From Ifrita kowaldi (taxonomy: Eukaryota > Chordata > Aves > Passeriformes > Cinclosomatidae), in assembly GCA_013398055.1 (NCBI GenBank), contig VZRS01004408.1, positions 62,001 to 126,000 on the forward strand: a stretch of 64,000 bases of DNA, written 5' to 3'. Under the pieces are notes generated by a model that was not told the origin of the DNA, made no database searches, and saw nothing but the letters and a program-made list of their open reading frames with translations. The position numbers were made by a program, and so were the translations under genes. The first letter of the stretch is position 1; every line of letters begins with the position of its first letter. This document shows positions 49,401-59,746 of the stretch, in pieces.

Positions 49401-51860
49401 GAGGGTTGGACCACAGGAAAACAAGCTGAGCCACATCCCACTCCCCACCCTCGAGGCAAGCCCAGGGATGCTGCATTTTTCCTCCCAAAGAACAGATCTG
49501 CAGCCCCTCCTCCCCACAGCTCATCTCAGAGATTTACCTGGATTTGCCAAGATATCACAACCTTTGGGCTTTCAGTGTTCAGGCTGAAGCTCTTTAGGAA
49601 CACCGGCTGCACCAAACCGTGACAGTTTAGCAAGGATTAAGGGTCTGAGGCTGGGTTTTTGTAAATCCAGTAGTGCTTGGATCAGTTCTCAGCCATGTGC
49701 CTTCAGGCTCCAAGTTATTAACCTTCTGTTTCAAATAACAAGCCACAGGAATACGGAGGGCAGGAAGGTGGGGGCACACACTCAGTACAGGAAGGCAGAG
49801 GGCAGCATATCACACAATGCTGCCCTCAGAATTAAAACTTGCTGGGACTCGGAAAACAAAACCCACCCAGAAGATTTGTGCTGTAAATCACTGGCTTGCT
49901 CGAGATCATCCTGCTCTCAGGAGGTGTGTACACAAATTACCCCCGAATTTTAAGTCACTTTTGCAGCAGTGGAAATGCCTGTGAGCAGGTTCCTGTTTGC
50001 AAAGCTCAGGACACCTCTGGCTGTGGAGCTCCAGCAGGCAGCACCCGCTCCCTGCCTGCTGCCCTGGAAAGTGGGGAAGTAGGGCTGAGCTGGACTGAGC
50101 TGGGGAAGTGGCAATCCTGTGGTGGGGAGGTGGAAGTGAGGGTGGAAGGTGCAACTGGCATGTGAGGCTCTTCCCAGAGGAAGCTTCACCATCCTGTCAG
50201 GCAGGGGCAGAGGGTTTAGCTCCAGCTCCTGCCAGCCATGTTCTGCAACAGCCCGAGTTCTTAAATAGGAGTTCAACACCCACAGCAATAAACAAGAACA
50301 GCAGATTCCCAGTAACAACTGTATTAATTCAGAGGCGTACATTATGGAGTGTTTAACTGATCTGTAAATACTGAACCTGTGGAAACCAGCATGAGGGCAA
50401 GTGCTGGTTAAATAGCCTTTATCACCTCGGCTCCCCAAGAGTGTTCACAGTGCCACAAACAGGCTGCATACTGAGAAGCCCCAGCCCAGACCTCTGAAAA
50501 GGCAGATGAACACATCACAGCTCAGGAGTTACAGCACTGACAGCACAAACCAGGTGTCTTTAAAAAGCTGGGAGATCTCCGATGGGCTCTCTGGAGATAG
50601 GGGACCATGCCTGGATTTCACAGGTCCAAACCCTAGAAATAAGAATTTCTCCATGAAAAGGGGAAGGCTGAAGGCTCTCACCACAGGGTAGCCCACATAC
50701 CCCATTGTCACAGTGGAAGCTGGAACTGGGATTACACCTACAGAAGACTGAATCCCACAGCTCCTGCACCTGGAGACAATTTTCACTTTAAAAAAATCAA
50801 AAACAAACCACATCATCACCCCCTTTACAGTTAATTCTCCCCTATCCCATATACAACCCAGCCCACCCTCTAAAACCATGCCCATCATGGGACTATTCTG
50901 CTGTAAATGAGCCTTGTCACAATAATCTGCTACAAACAGCTGGGTGGTCACCACTGCCACTCACCCCATGCTTTCACTTCTGTGAGGTGTTACAGTTCTT
51001 GTTTTAAACTTCCAAATCATTTCAGTGCTTCCCAAGGACCTCCTCCTCTGCATTTCAATCCACAACAGCAAGAGTTTTGTAACTGTGGATGACAGCACCC
51101 CAAGGGTGGGCAAGACCAGCACAGCCACCCACTGGCAGAACCTTTTGCAAAAATCCTACCTCTCTAGGGCAGCTCCTTGTTCAAGCAGGCCCAGGTCACA
51201 GCCTGCCAGAGCTTCTTCCTGGCAATTTAAAGTTGGCCAAACCTGTTCACCATGTTATTAATTAGCTTGCCATGCTGTGACATAGCATAAACATATCAGC
51301 AGGCTCTCCTCTGTCTTTATCCCCACTTCTCCCCCAAACAAACAAAACCTAAACCCAAACATGGATGAAGTGCAGTGCAATGTGCTACTTTTTCGCTAGG
51401 TGGAAGGAATTAATTTCTTGTACACGTTGCATGGACTGCAAAGACTGATCATCTGAAGAGAACATTATGGACAAAAACATCATATTTCATGGTCATTTGT
51501 GGATTGGAGGTGATTTAAGAAATATCCAGTGTAAAGCATAGCTCCAACCGACAGTTCAATTTTCTTCTGCAATTCCACCTTTCTGTTTCTGGGGTCTGGC
51601 ACAGCTGTAACCCGAAAGTTTCCCTGAATATCCAGATGCAAAATATAGGCTGCTCAAAGACATACAATAACAAATGAGTAGCTCTCCAAGAAAGCAAAAC
51701 TACTCAGTGGAACACACAAAAGACTGGCAGGAAGAGAAACAAAACACTAGACACATTCAAAAATGTTAGCTTAAACCTTTGGGTTGAAGAATACAAAAGT
51801 TATCACAAACATTTGAGCTCCCACCAAGGATTAGAGAGCTTTGACTGTTTTATCTCAGCT
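46401..51860. other. Convergent intergenic interval RNF220-TMEM53
   Basis: About 5.5 kb between the predicted 3' ends of RNF220 and TMEM53. It is GC-rich from 46,430 to 49,200 and balanced after that. Apart from the conserved-element candidate at 47,150-47,400 and a motif-rich patch near 47,660-47,790 (TCTAATCAAACG, GGTTAATTCCTTATCAAT), I see no gene, RNA or repeat. The numerous open frames are a by-product of GC content. Part of the right side may belong to a longer TMEM53 3' UTR. Confidence 0.7.
47150..47400. promoter_or_regulatory. Strong candidate conserved noncoding element
   Basis: A sharply AT-rich island within GC-rich intergenic DNA. It contains TAATATTTTATTTAAAATAT, GATATATTGAG, ATATCTAATTAACAGTAATG, CACCTAATGACAG, TTATGGAAATGAGG (octamer/POU-like) and CACTTAATTAAACAAAC. 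The contrast with the flanks plus dense homeodomain and POU-like sites makes it the most enhancer-like intergenic segment here. A downstream RNF220 regulator or an ARMH1/TMEM53 element are both possible. Confidence 0.42.
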
Positions 51861-51861
51861 G

Positions 51862-52489
51862 TTTAATGGAACCAGATGACACTCTGGTCATACTGCCCTA
51901 CATACACCTTTTCCACATCTTACACTTGGTTTCAGGGCCTGATCTCCAGCAAGGAGAGTACAACAAGAGCTGGGATGCACTGAGAAAAGCAGAAAGTCCT
52001 GCAGACTTGGCTTTGTTTGCTCACTGCAAGATAAAAGAAATGGCAGAGAGAAAAAGAAAAACAAAAAAGACAACAAAGACATGGAAGAGCTGTATTGTAA
52101 AATTAGTACAAGCAACAGAACATGCACATCGGACATCAGGGACAAAGAGACAACAAGGAAAGCAGAGAACAAGAAGAGACAGGAAGAAACAAATAATACT
52201 CAGTGTGAGATTCTGGTCTGTGACACCTTGGTAAAGCACATCAACATGAACCATGACAGGATTTCACCTTCAGGACTTTAAATTAATCCATATCTACTTT
52301 CTGCTCCAATGTGGCTGGTCCAAAGGCCAGGCTGGAGGCTTTCAGACTTGTAGAAGGTAGGGGAAAAAAAAAACCAAACCAAACAAGAAGACTCTACTTT
52401 CTTCCCTTCAAAGACACAAAAGCAAAGGGGGTGACATTTCCCACAGGAGCTGAGCAAAGCAGAGGCAAACACTGCAGGTCATTACAGCA
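51862..52489 (-). other. TMEM53: TMEM53 3' UTR (probable)
   Basis: Sequence downstream of the TMEM53 stop on the minus strand. A minus-strand ATTAAA (plus TTTAAT, 51862-51867) is the nearest candidate polyadenylation signal, giving a ~0.6 kb UTR. In transcript orientation 52030-52190 is a long U/C-rich tract, a likely landing site for pyrimidine-tract-binding proteins. A more distal end cannot be excluded. Confidence 0.4.
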
Positions 52490-53152
52490 CTAAGGAGGTG
52501 AGCCCCCGACACAGTCCGACAGGAAAGTCGTGCAGAGGCTGCGGTAATAGACGGGGTACACCCGCATGTGGCTGACGTGAGCCGAATCCGAGAAGTCCAC
52601 GGCTTTCACAGGGACACCGAGCTGCTGCCGGGCGTTGGCCATGTGCTGAACCTCGCTGGCCCTGATGATGAGATCGGCCTGGGAATAGAGGTAGAGCTCG
52701 GGCCAGCGCGAGGGCGCTTTCAGCAGGGCATCGTAGTGGCTCTCGTGGATGAAGCGGGTCAGGGGGTACAGCAGGATCCGCAGCACGACGGCCGTGCTGG
52801 CAAAAGTGAACAGCAGGAAATACTTGAGCAGCACGTTCATGGAGACCAAGACAGTCGCCAGGGCACGAAGGCCTCCTCGCAAGTTTCTTCTGCCTGGGGC
52901 GCTATCAAAAATGGTGCCAGCTACTCTGAGGTTCTTAAACGTCTGGTGGGTGTGGAGCGCCTCGATGATGTAACGGTACAGCATGACACCACCATTGCTG
53001 AAAACGTGGAAAAGAACCGGTCTGTTTTCAACACTGTAGTCAAAGAGCAGCTCCAGGAGTCGCCTGGCTGGGGTCTGCAGGGATCTGATGCCAAAGGTCT
53101 CAGAGAAGAATATCATCCTCCATGGAGCCGTGTAACGGATGACGGTGCACCC
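52490..53152 (-). CDS. TMEM53: TMEM53 exon 3 (catalytic-like core and membrane segment)
   Basis: A 663-nt terminal exon preceded (on the minus strand) by a TTTCTGTTGTTCTTAG acceptor. It encodes residues 58-277, starting GCTVIRYTAPWRM and ending CVGGSPP-stop. Visible features are HVFSNGG, a nucleophile-elbow-like motif with Ser109; GTIFDSAPG around residue 140; one hydrophobic helix at about 160-184, the membrane anchor; LYSQAD with Asp217; and SAHVSHMRVYP with His249/His252. Ser-Asp-His are placed as in alpha/beta hydrolases, although no enzyme activity is established for the family. GC-rich codon use makes the antisense strand open as well. Confidence 0.96.
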   Translation of the reverse strand, partial: GCTVIRYTAPWRMIFFSETFGIRSLQTPARRLLELLFDYSVENRPVLFHVFSNGGVMLYRYIIEALHTHQTFKNLRVAGTIFDSAPGRRNLRGGLRALATVLVSMNVLLKYFLLFTFASTAVVLRILLYPLTRFIHESHYDALLKAPSRWPELYLYSQADLIIRASEVQHMANARQQLGVPVKAVDFSDSAHVSHMRVYPVYYRSLCTTFLSDCVGGSPP

Positions 53153-54974
53153 CTAAGAACAACAGAAAGAGACCCCACACACATTTAGGCTGTGCTACAA
53201 ATTACAGAGAGTAGGCAAGCAGCAGTACAAAGAATGTGAAAATTTGGGACAGGTTTCCAACAGAAACCACAGGGCCAGAAGAAAGTCTTTAGTGTCAGCA
53301 GCGAGTCACTGACACGAATAGGGATTACATTAATCATAATTGCGCACAGTATTATGAAAAGGTCTCTGCAGTGGCAGAGGCCTGGCTTTGGTCATGTCTG
53401 AGATCCTTTCAAATCTTGTGCTAACTGGCACAACCCCTGGGGACACTGCCACCCACTTTTATGAGTGCTAATCCGCACCCGGGAGGAGAAAACCATCTCC
53501 CTGATTCACACACCTTCAGCATCAGCCGTTTTGGTAAGGGGAGCCTGCTCTGGTACACATCCAGCTCATGACACTGAAGCAAAAATAAGAAGAGGAACTT
53601 CCTCCTCTCCTTGGGTGCACTTGTTTGCAGCTGTCTGTAAGACTCACCCCCAACCAACACCAACATGATTTTTGTAAACCTTCCTGAAACGCTCCAGCTG
53701 TGCAAAGGAAGAGCTCTGGCTCAAGGACTCAGAACTCCTAAGCAACTGCCTTTACACTTAAGGTCTTACATTTAGGTACAGATTTGGAAACAGGATCTTG
53801 GAGGAGTTTCAAAATAGAGCAGATGGAACTACATTTATAAATGCTTTAGACCTTTTCTATCACCTGAGCTCACTGACATTACACACTGACAAGCACAAAG
53901 CAAAGTCACCAAAACAACCCTGCTGGAGCACCCTAAACAATGAATGAGGAAGAAGAGGATACCAAGTTCTCAAATCAAAGCCTTCTCTACCATTTTACCA
54001 TGGTTACAGCCACTTCCTCTTAGTGAGCTAAGAAAACCCATCCTCTCCTTTCCCACTTCTATGATCTTTCTGAGAGAAAAGTATTTTCTAAGAAGTTGTC
54101 ATGGTGCCCTGTAATGTGCTCCTCATCTGCTCAGCAGCATCTTAAAGCCACTTAACAACAAATTCTTCACTAGATCAAGCCAATTAATGACTCCTGCACT
54201 GGATTACACATTAACAATAGACTTGTTAATGTACAAACTTTATCACCTATAGTTGGAACAGATTTGGATAAATACAAGATTCCTTGTATGCTGACCAAGG
54301 AAAAAAAAATCTAATGTTTCACTAGGTCCCCATGCTACAAGCTGGGGTCATTCCAGTAAAATACAGTATTAGAAAGGAAAATATCATAACTGGCAGTAGG
54401 ACAGATCTCTCTAGTTCAAACACAAGGAATTCCTGGTGAGCAGCTATGACTATCACAGGATGCCTGTTTCACAGACAGGATAAAATTAATTTGGCTTACG
54501 ACATTTACATGAATCATTTTCACAGGAAGGAAGAGCCAAAGGCACGACAGATGCCAATGTGCTCTGTCAGTTCCCACCACAGCCTCGCCAAGTCTGTGCT
54601 GTGGCCCAACAGCAAGCAGTAAACACAGAATCTTTCCCTGCATGTTTACCTCTTTGGAAAACTAACACAGTTCACGTCATTCCTGAATAATCCCACAATT
54701 TTAAAAGCCATAAAATACTTCAGTGAGTCACAGAGCAGCTGAAAGTTTCTCCAAGGAAGTATTTCTGTCTTAGCTGCACACACCAAGGTGACACCAGCAG
54801 CTGTTAGATAACACTGCCCGGGCTGTGAGAGACAAGGAGCTTTCAATGACAGGAGAACTCTCACTCCCTGCCCATGACTGAGACCGAGAGGCTTCAGAGA
54901 GACTTCGCCAACATGCAGGAAAAAGCTAGTTTCACAGTATGACAGTCTCATGAAAATACAGACAAGCTACTCAC
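53153..54974 (-). other. TMEM53: TMEM53 intron 2
   Basis: A 1.8 kb phase-0 intron with a GTGAGTAGC donor (minus strand at 54974) and a polypyrimidine acceptor ending at 53153. No other feature seen. Confidence 0.9.
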
Positions 54975-55087
54975 CTTCTGGCTGTAGATTGCGCTGTATT
55001 TGGCCAGGTATTTGTCCTGGCAGCCGGCCCAGCCGAGGAGGATCACCACAGGCTGGCCCTCGGCAGGCTCTCCCTCTGCACTGCCTT
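54975..55087 (-). CDS. TMEM53: TMEM53 exon 2
   Basis: A 113-nt exon after a CTGTTTCAG acceptor. With the single G of exon 1 it reads EGSAEGEPAEGQPVVILLGW, then AGCQDKYLAKYSAIYSQK, and ends at a GTGAGT donor. VVILLGWAGC is the first beta strand and following turn of the hydrolase-like fold, where an oxyanion-hole residue would lie. The acidic stretch before it is poorly conserved in the family. Confidence 0.94.
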
Positions 55088-55553
55088 CTGAAACAGATCA
55101 CAAGTGTTACAGTAACTGCCCTCCAGTCTGCCCGAGTCACAACTTACAGCAACTTGTCTGTTAGTAAAGCTGAAAGGCAACGGTGAAGCAAGTATAAGCT
55201 TGACTTCTCGGTCAGTTCCGAGTATTGCCTCACGCCGGTTTCACTACGTGGGCGTGCTCGGCACGACAGCACAGCTGCAGCCCCTGCAGTTCCCACCGCT
55301 CTCCAGTGACGCAAAGCCAGCACCGAACTGATCCCTACGGGGGGCGAGACCACTCCTCCCGGCGAGACAGCCGCTTCCAGGGGGAAAAGGGAAGCGTCCT
55401 GCCCTGTCCTCCAGGGACTGCCAGACACCTGCTAGAGCACCGATGCCCCAAGGCTCCTCCTCCCATACCCCAGCCCGCTCCCCCTCTCTCGGCCCACAGA
55501 GGCGCCCCAGTCCCTGCTGTCACTGGTGTCCCCGGTCCCGCTCGCCTCCGCAC
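55088..55553 (-). other. TMEM53: TMEM53 intron 1
   Basis: A 466-bp phase-1 intron with a GTGCGG donor (minus strand at 55553) and a TCTGTTTCAG acceptor. Its 5' half is GC-rich and belongs to the promoter CpG island. Confidence 0.85.
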
Positions 55554-55611
55554 CGCGGGCCTGTCCCGGCTCCAGCTCCACCACGGCCGCCTTCAGCCCG
55601 CGGGTGCCCAT
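55554..55611 (-). CDS. TMEM53: TMEM53 exon 1 (start codon)
   Basis: A 58-nt coding part that begins with ATG (plus-strand CAT at 55609-55611) and reads MGTRGLKAAVVELEPGQAR with a trailing G. The donor GTGCGG is the only one that gives the phase required by exon 2. The N-terminus is shorter and different from the mammalian one, but total protein length is the same. The start lies in a CpG island, and upstream minus-strand sequence has no competing in-frame ATG that I could support. Confidence 0.82.
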
Positions 55612-55779
55612 GGCCGCGCTCCCCGCACCGGTCGCCGCTTCCGCCCTCCCGCCGGAAGCTCCGCCCACCCCGTCCCCGCAGCCAATGGGAAGGGAAAGCT
55701 CCCACCCGCACCACCGCCCGCCCCGCCCCCTGCCCACCTCCCACTTCCTTAGAAACGCGCCCTTAGCCCCGGGCACGCG

Positions 55780-55788
55780 NNNNNNNNN
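55780..55788. other. Assembly gap (9 N)
   Basis: Short N run in the GC-rich promoter. It is flanked by near-repeated CCTTAGCCCCGGGC and CCTTAGCACCGGGC, which suggests a collapsed or misjoined tandem copy. Confidence 0.99.
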
Positions 55789-56333
55789 CCTTAGCACCGG
55801 GCCGGCGCCCCGCCCGCTGGCGGCCCATTGGGCAGGGGGAGAACTCGGGCAGCGATTGGTTCAGCTGCGTGTCAGTCATTGTGCGGGGTAGCCGCCCCCT
55901 CGGGGCAGGGGCGCGGCAGTGAGGGGCTGAGGCGGGCCGGGGCCGCAGGGCCGGGATGAGGGGAATTGTAGGGCCTGGAGTGGGGATTGCAGCCAGGGGG
56001 CCTGGGGATAGGGAGGGCATGAGGGCTGAGAGGAGTTGTTGGCCCTGAGCTGGGTGTTTGGGTCAGGAGGGGCTGGGCACGCGGGTCAGGGAGAGTGTGA
56101 GGGACTGTAGGGCCTGGAGTGGGGTTTGGGGTGTGAGGAAGCACAGGGCCTGTGGTTGGGTTGGATCAGGCCTGTGGGGCAGGGAGTGGTGAGGCTGCAG
56201 TGGCTCAGACGGGGAGGGGGCTGGGATGGATGCAGGGGGCAGTGCAGGGCCTGTCTGGGGGTGAGGCAGTGCAGGGATGGGTTTGGGGCTGTGGCTTAGC
56301 AGTGGGGCTGGGAGGCAGGACATGCAGGTGAAA

Positions 56334-56393
56334 GAGGGGCTGGTGGGACTCTGGGTTGAGGGGCTGGTGGGACTCTGGGTTGAGGGGCTGGGG
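56334..56393 (+). repeat. 24-bp tandem repeat, 2.4 copies
   Basis: Two perfect copies of a 24-bp unit that begins GAGGGGCTGGTGGGACTC, at 56334-56357 and 56358-56381, plus a partial third copy. It lies at the 3' shoulder of the CpG island. Confidence 0.9.
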
Positions 56394-56829
56394 ATGTTGG
56401 GGTACACTGAGGAAGGTGCACTGTGTGTGGGAGGACTTGAGATGTGCCAGGAAAGGGTGAAACCTGCCAGGGAAACAAGCTCTAAGTTCTGCTTGAGGCT
56501 GGGCACAACCTTGATGTTGCAAGATGCAAAGGTAACACCAAATCACTGCCACTCTGTGCTTCCACGAGTCCAAGGCTATCATTCCCTGGCACCTCACACT
56601 CGGTCTGAGGCTGAAGCAGCAGCAGTCTGCCTTTTGATCTCGATCTGATGATTTAGCAGTACTCTGGATGTAAAGAACTGCTGAATTGCCAGAGCCAGTT
56701 CCTAAATCACTGGGTTTTTTCTTGGCAGGAATAAAGCCCTGTCCTGTTTTGATTATTAGGTCCAGTGGACTGGGTGGCAGCCCAGCACTGTTGACAGCAG
56801 AGTTTGAAGCCAACAACCAGGAGTTACAT

Positions 56830-56985
56830 GCTGATGCTAGCACTGACAAACGATTCAGGCAAGTCATTTAACTTCCCTGTGTCTGTATGTTCCCATATGT
56901 AAAATGGTCATAATAAAAACATTAATGTAGATTTTCAGGGTACTTTGCAATGTTGGCTTAAAGACTCCTGTGTCAGCAGATGCTA
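56830..56985 (+). repeat. MIR-like ancient SINE relic
   Basis: The segment has GGCAAGTCATTTAACTTCCC, then CTGTATGTTCCCATATGTAA, then AATGGTCATAATAAAAACAT. This matches in order the MIR/CORE-SINE core (aagtcacttaacctc / tcagtttcctcatctgtaa / aatggggataataata). MIR-type SINEs are best known from mammals, but amniote-wide copies exist. The good preservation could mean it was co-opted. Confidence 0.6.
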
Positions 56986-57780
56986 TTATTACAGCAGCCA
57001 GAGACAGACACCACTATATCCTCTGAAGCCATGTCATCATTGTTTCAAACTTTTTTTTTTTTTTTGCCATTGATTCATAAGCAAGCCCTTCGTATCACCA
57101 AAATCCTCACGTCCAGAGGCTGGTGCTGGTATTTCTGAGTAGTGGCGGGGGGAGGTGTTAATTCAGCTTTATAATAAAAATGGGAGAGCATTACACCACC
57201 AGCATCTTAAACATAAATATGGAAACGTTAATTTAGAATCAATTTTGGGATGTTTCAGACTGTAAAGTTCTTTTAACTAGATCTCTGTTGAGGACAGAGG
57301 AGCACTTTATGGGACTGTAAATTTCATGCAAACAGTCTCTGTGAAATACAGATTCCCCCTACACACGAGCTGTTCTCTCAATATCAATCATATGCCTTGT
57401 AAGTAATGTTTCACAAATATTCTGTAAATCACAGGAAAATGCTTGCAATAATGTGAAATATGACTTTCACTTGGCTGTTTCAGCAGAGGCCCCTAACAGG
57501 CCATTCTCCTGTCAGCACTAACATTTGTTATGGCTAATAACATTTTCAATCACAACTATTTTGGGAAAATGGATTTATTTTAAACCTGCTTCCCCGCAAA
57601 GGAGGTCCTGAAAATGCCCTGCCAAGGACACAGTTGCCTTACAGAGCACAGACCGTTAATTCCCAAATGAAATTTCATCTCATCTTAATTCTCAAGCATT
57701 GTTTCTTAGCCAGCTTTTTGAAGACTTTACTTGTTTGTTTTTAGGCACTGAGATACATGTTCACACCGTAGTCATCGTTT
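56980..57780. promoter_or_regulatory. Candidate conserved noncoding element
   Basis: AT-rich, repeat-free block after a T-run, with TTAATTCAGCTTTATAATAA, ACGTTAATTTAGAATCAA, ATATCAATCATATG, ATTTCATGCAAACAG (octamer-like), GTTATGGCTAATAACATTTT and CAATCACAACTATTTT. This is typical texture for a conserved developmental enhancer, in the ancestral first intron of ARMH1. Conservation was not tested. Confidence 0.38.
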
Positions 57781-58899
57781 TCAGTCTAGTTCACATAATA
57801 GGAGTAGAAAGTTACTTTTGAGCAGATATCTTGGGGCTGTTTAGGAACTGATTTGAAATTTTGCTCCAGATACTAGGAGAAAGGGCTTAAGAACTTTAAA
57901 GATAGGAAATTGCTACTCTTGATGATTTGTATTACATTGTAAGAAACTTCTTATTCTGAAACACAAAGATTTTGTGTCATTTTAACTCTTTTTCTCATAA
58001 ACTGCACTTAAATAAAACTTAAAATGGTGCTTTTGTTAGGTAGGAAGTCCAAGAAGTGCATTAGACAAACTGTGAATTCCTTTCTTATCCTTGGGCATGT
58101 TGATACAGCTTGGCTGAGGACAAGGCACCTCTGTTAATGCCGCTGTTGGCGACCTTATCCCTCCTTCTGCATCTGTGTGTGGACACAGATCCTGGTGTTA
58201 AACTCCAAGGCTCCTTGACACTGGTCCGTGTCCTCCAGCCAAGGCGTGCACAGCTGTGGGATTGCCACACAAATGGAGAGCTTAATCCCTGACATTTCAT
58301 CTCCTTTACTAAGTGCACCTTCACATTTGTCAAGCTGCACTAGGGGATATCATACTGAGCCAAAAGTGTGCCAAAGACACTTGGCAAAATGTGGGTTTCT
58401 TTATTTAACACCTGTGTGAAGAAATAGAAGGAACTGCAGACAAGGAATGTTTCTGGAGCTTCTGTCTTCTTGCCTATAGCTCTTATCATTTTAGCTTTTC
58501 CTTGATTGTTTAAAAACATGCCACGAAAATTAGATAGGGAAAAAACAGAGCAAATGTCTGTCATGCTAAAGGGCACCAAAGCACTTTCCCACTGTCAAGA
58601 CCAGGCACATATTCCTGGGGTGGATGTGGGCCCAGTCCAAATGGCTGTTGTTCCAGCACGTGAGGGCTGTGCTGCTGTGCTAATAGGCATTTATAGCCCC
58701 CTTGACCCTGTCACTCCCCATAAATCCATACCTATTTCTGCTCTCATTGCACTCTATTTATTCCCTGGCAGGTCAGATATGAGATGCAGTGTTCATATCA
58801 TGAGGCTAGTGAGAAACAGGGCTGGGGTAATGGGTAACATCAAAATGACTTTATTAGCAGAGCAGAGAAGAGAGCTCCTGTGGTGAAACCACCTGCCCT

Positions 58900-59065
58900 G
58901 GAAAATAATCTCAAGTCTGTCACAGATTCATTGTGCAGCTTCAGACATATCAGGAACTCTCCTTTTCCCTGTTTTCCTATCTATGAAATGAGTATAAGAG
59001 AAAATGAGATTAAATGGTTACTAAGTGCTTTAATATTATTTGCTAGAGATTTTGAATGTGTTTCT
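58900..59065 (+). repeat. Second MIR-like SINE relic
   Basis: Matches to the MIR core appear in order: TCATTGTGCAGCTTCAGACA, CCTGTTTTCCTATCTATGAA, ATGAGTATAAGAG, AGATTAAATGG and AAGTGCTTTAATATT. They correspond to the MIR segments ending 'cctcatctgtaaaatgg', 'gattaaatg' and 'aagcgctt'. It lies 2 kb downstream of the first copy, in the same orientation, and just before the first ARMH1 exon relic. Confidence 0.55.
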
Positions 59066-59128
59066 AGTGGTAATTAATTAGTACAGTCTTTCTTCACAGA
59101 CCTTTTTAAACTTCTCGTTTTTCTCTAG

Positions 59129-59360
59129 GCAGAAGAGATCGTGGCATCTGTCAAAGAGCAGGAAGCCATTAGCCGTCATGGTTTTCTTGCAGGAATGGGA
59201 TAGTGCCCACAAAGTTGCTCAAAGTTGCATTCTGAACAGCTTCATTAAAAGCAAGGCAGAGCCAGAGCTGGAGCTGGAGTTCCCAGGGAGCTAGATTGAT
59301 TCTGGCTCACCTAACAGTGTGGCTCAGGATGATGCATCTGTTTCCTTGGAGAGCTGGAGG
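59129..59360 (+). pseudogene. ARMH1: ARMH1 first coding exon relic, start lost and frameshifted
   Basis: ARMH1 (C1orf228) is an armadillo-like helical protein normally next to TMEM53. After a TTTTTCTCTAG acceptor, the first expected codon is GTG (59141-59143) instead of ATG: GTG GCA TCT GTC reads VASVKEQEAISR, against MTSTKEQAAISR remembered for human. After the CGT at 59174-59176, 7 nt replace an expected 9, and the match FLQEWDSAHKVAQSCILNSF continues in another frame. After ELELEF (ends 59282) a second 2-nt net loss moves the match QGARLILAHLTVWLR to the third frame. Homology fades near 59,340 and no donor can be fixed, so the right end is approximate. Confidence 0.7.
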
Positions 59361-59746
59361 TGCTGTGTAGTGAGATGGAGAAGATGGGCAAGATCTCTAC
59401 TGAAAATTTGTTTAAAGAATAAGATTTTGTACAGAGACATCCACATCCAGCCACATTCTGCAGGTTTAAAAAACAACCTGGCTATCAAAAGATGGAACTG
59501 AAGGGAAAGCCATGTAACCCATCTCTCAGGAACCTAGAGTTAGTGGTTTTTCTCCCATTTGGATGAGTGTGCTGCCTGCCTGTAAGAGGACGGTACATGC
59601 TCTTCTGTGGAGACAGTATCCAGCTCAGACCTCTACCCACTGCAGTGAGATGGGAGGTGATGGCTCCCAGGACATGGCATGCTGGCAGAGGAAGATGGGC
59701 TCCAAAGCAAGTGACACTTCTGGCCTTGTTCCCCCTATTCTTGCAG

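Larger units (their letters stand above)
52490..55611 (-). other. TMEM53: TMEM53 gene (coding span)
   Basis: TMEM53 (NET4) is a nuclear-envelope and ER transmembrane protein of the DUF829 family, with an alpha/beta-hydrolase-like fold. In mammals it restrains BMP signalling by limiting nuclear entry of phosphorylated SMAD1/5/9, and loss causes a sclerosing bone dysplasia. The three exons join with GT-AG introns in phases 1 and 0 to give exactly 277 residues, the same length as the human protein as I remember it, with no internal stop. The gene is convergent with RNF220 and divergent from the ARMH1 relic, its usual neighbours. Confidence 0.93.
55230..56030. promoter_or_regulatory. CpG-island promoter of TMEM53 (ancestrally shared with ARMH1)
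   Basis: High GC and CpG density around TMEM53 exon 1. CCAAT boxes lie on the minus strand at 55827-55831 and 55855-55859 and on the plus strand at 55682-55686. GC boxes (CCCCGCCCCC type) lie near 55715-55735 and 55807-55815. No TATA box is seen. The minus-strand CCAAT boxes sit 215-250 bp upstream of the TMEM53 ATG, a usual distance for such promoters. In other vertebrates ARMH1 starts divergently from the same region. Confidence 0.7.
56031..59128. other. Interval between TMEM53 promoter and ARMH1 relic
   Basis: About 3.1 kb that would hold the 5' UTR and first intron of ARMH1. It contains a 24-bp tandem repeat (56334-56393), two MIR-like SINE relics and a conserved-element candidate (56980-57780). 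No coding exon is recognised. Confidence 0.7.

Noticed and set aside
52568..53188. 206-codon plus-strand frame antisense to TMEM53 exon 3
   Set aside because: It is the mirror of a GC-rich true coding exon; the minus strand gives a clear TMEM53 match.
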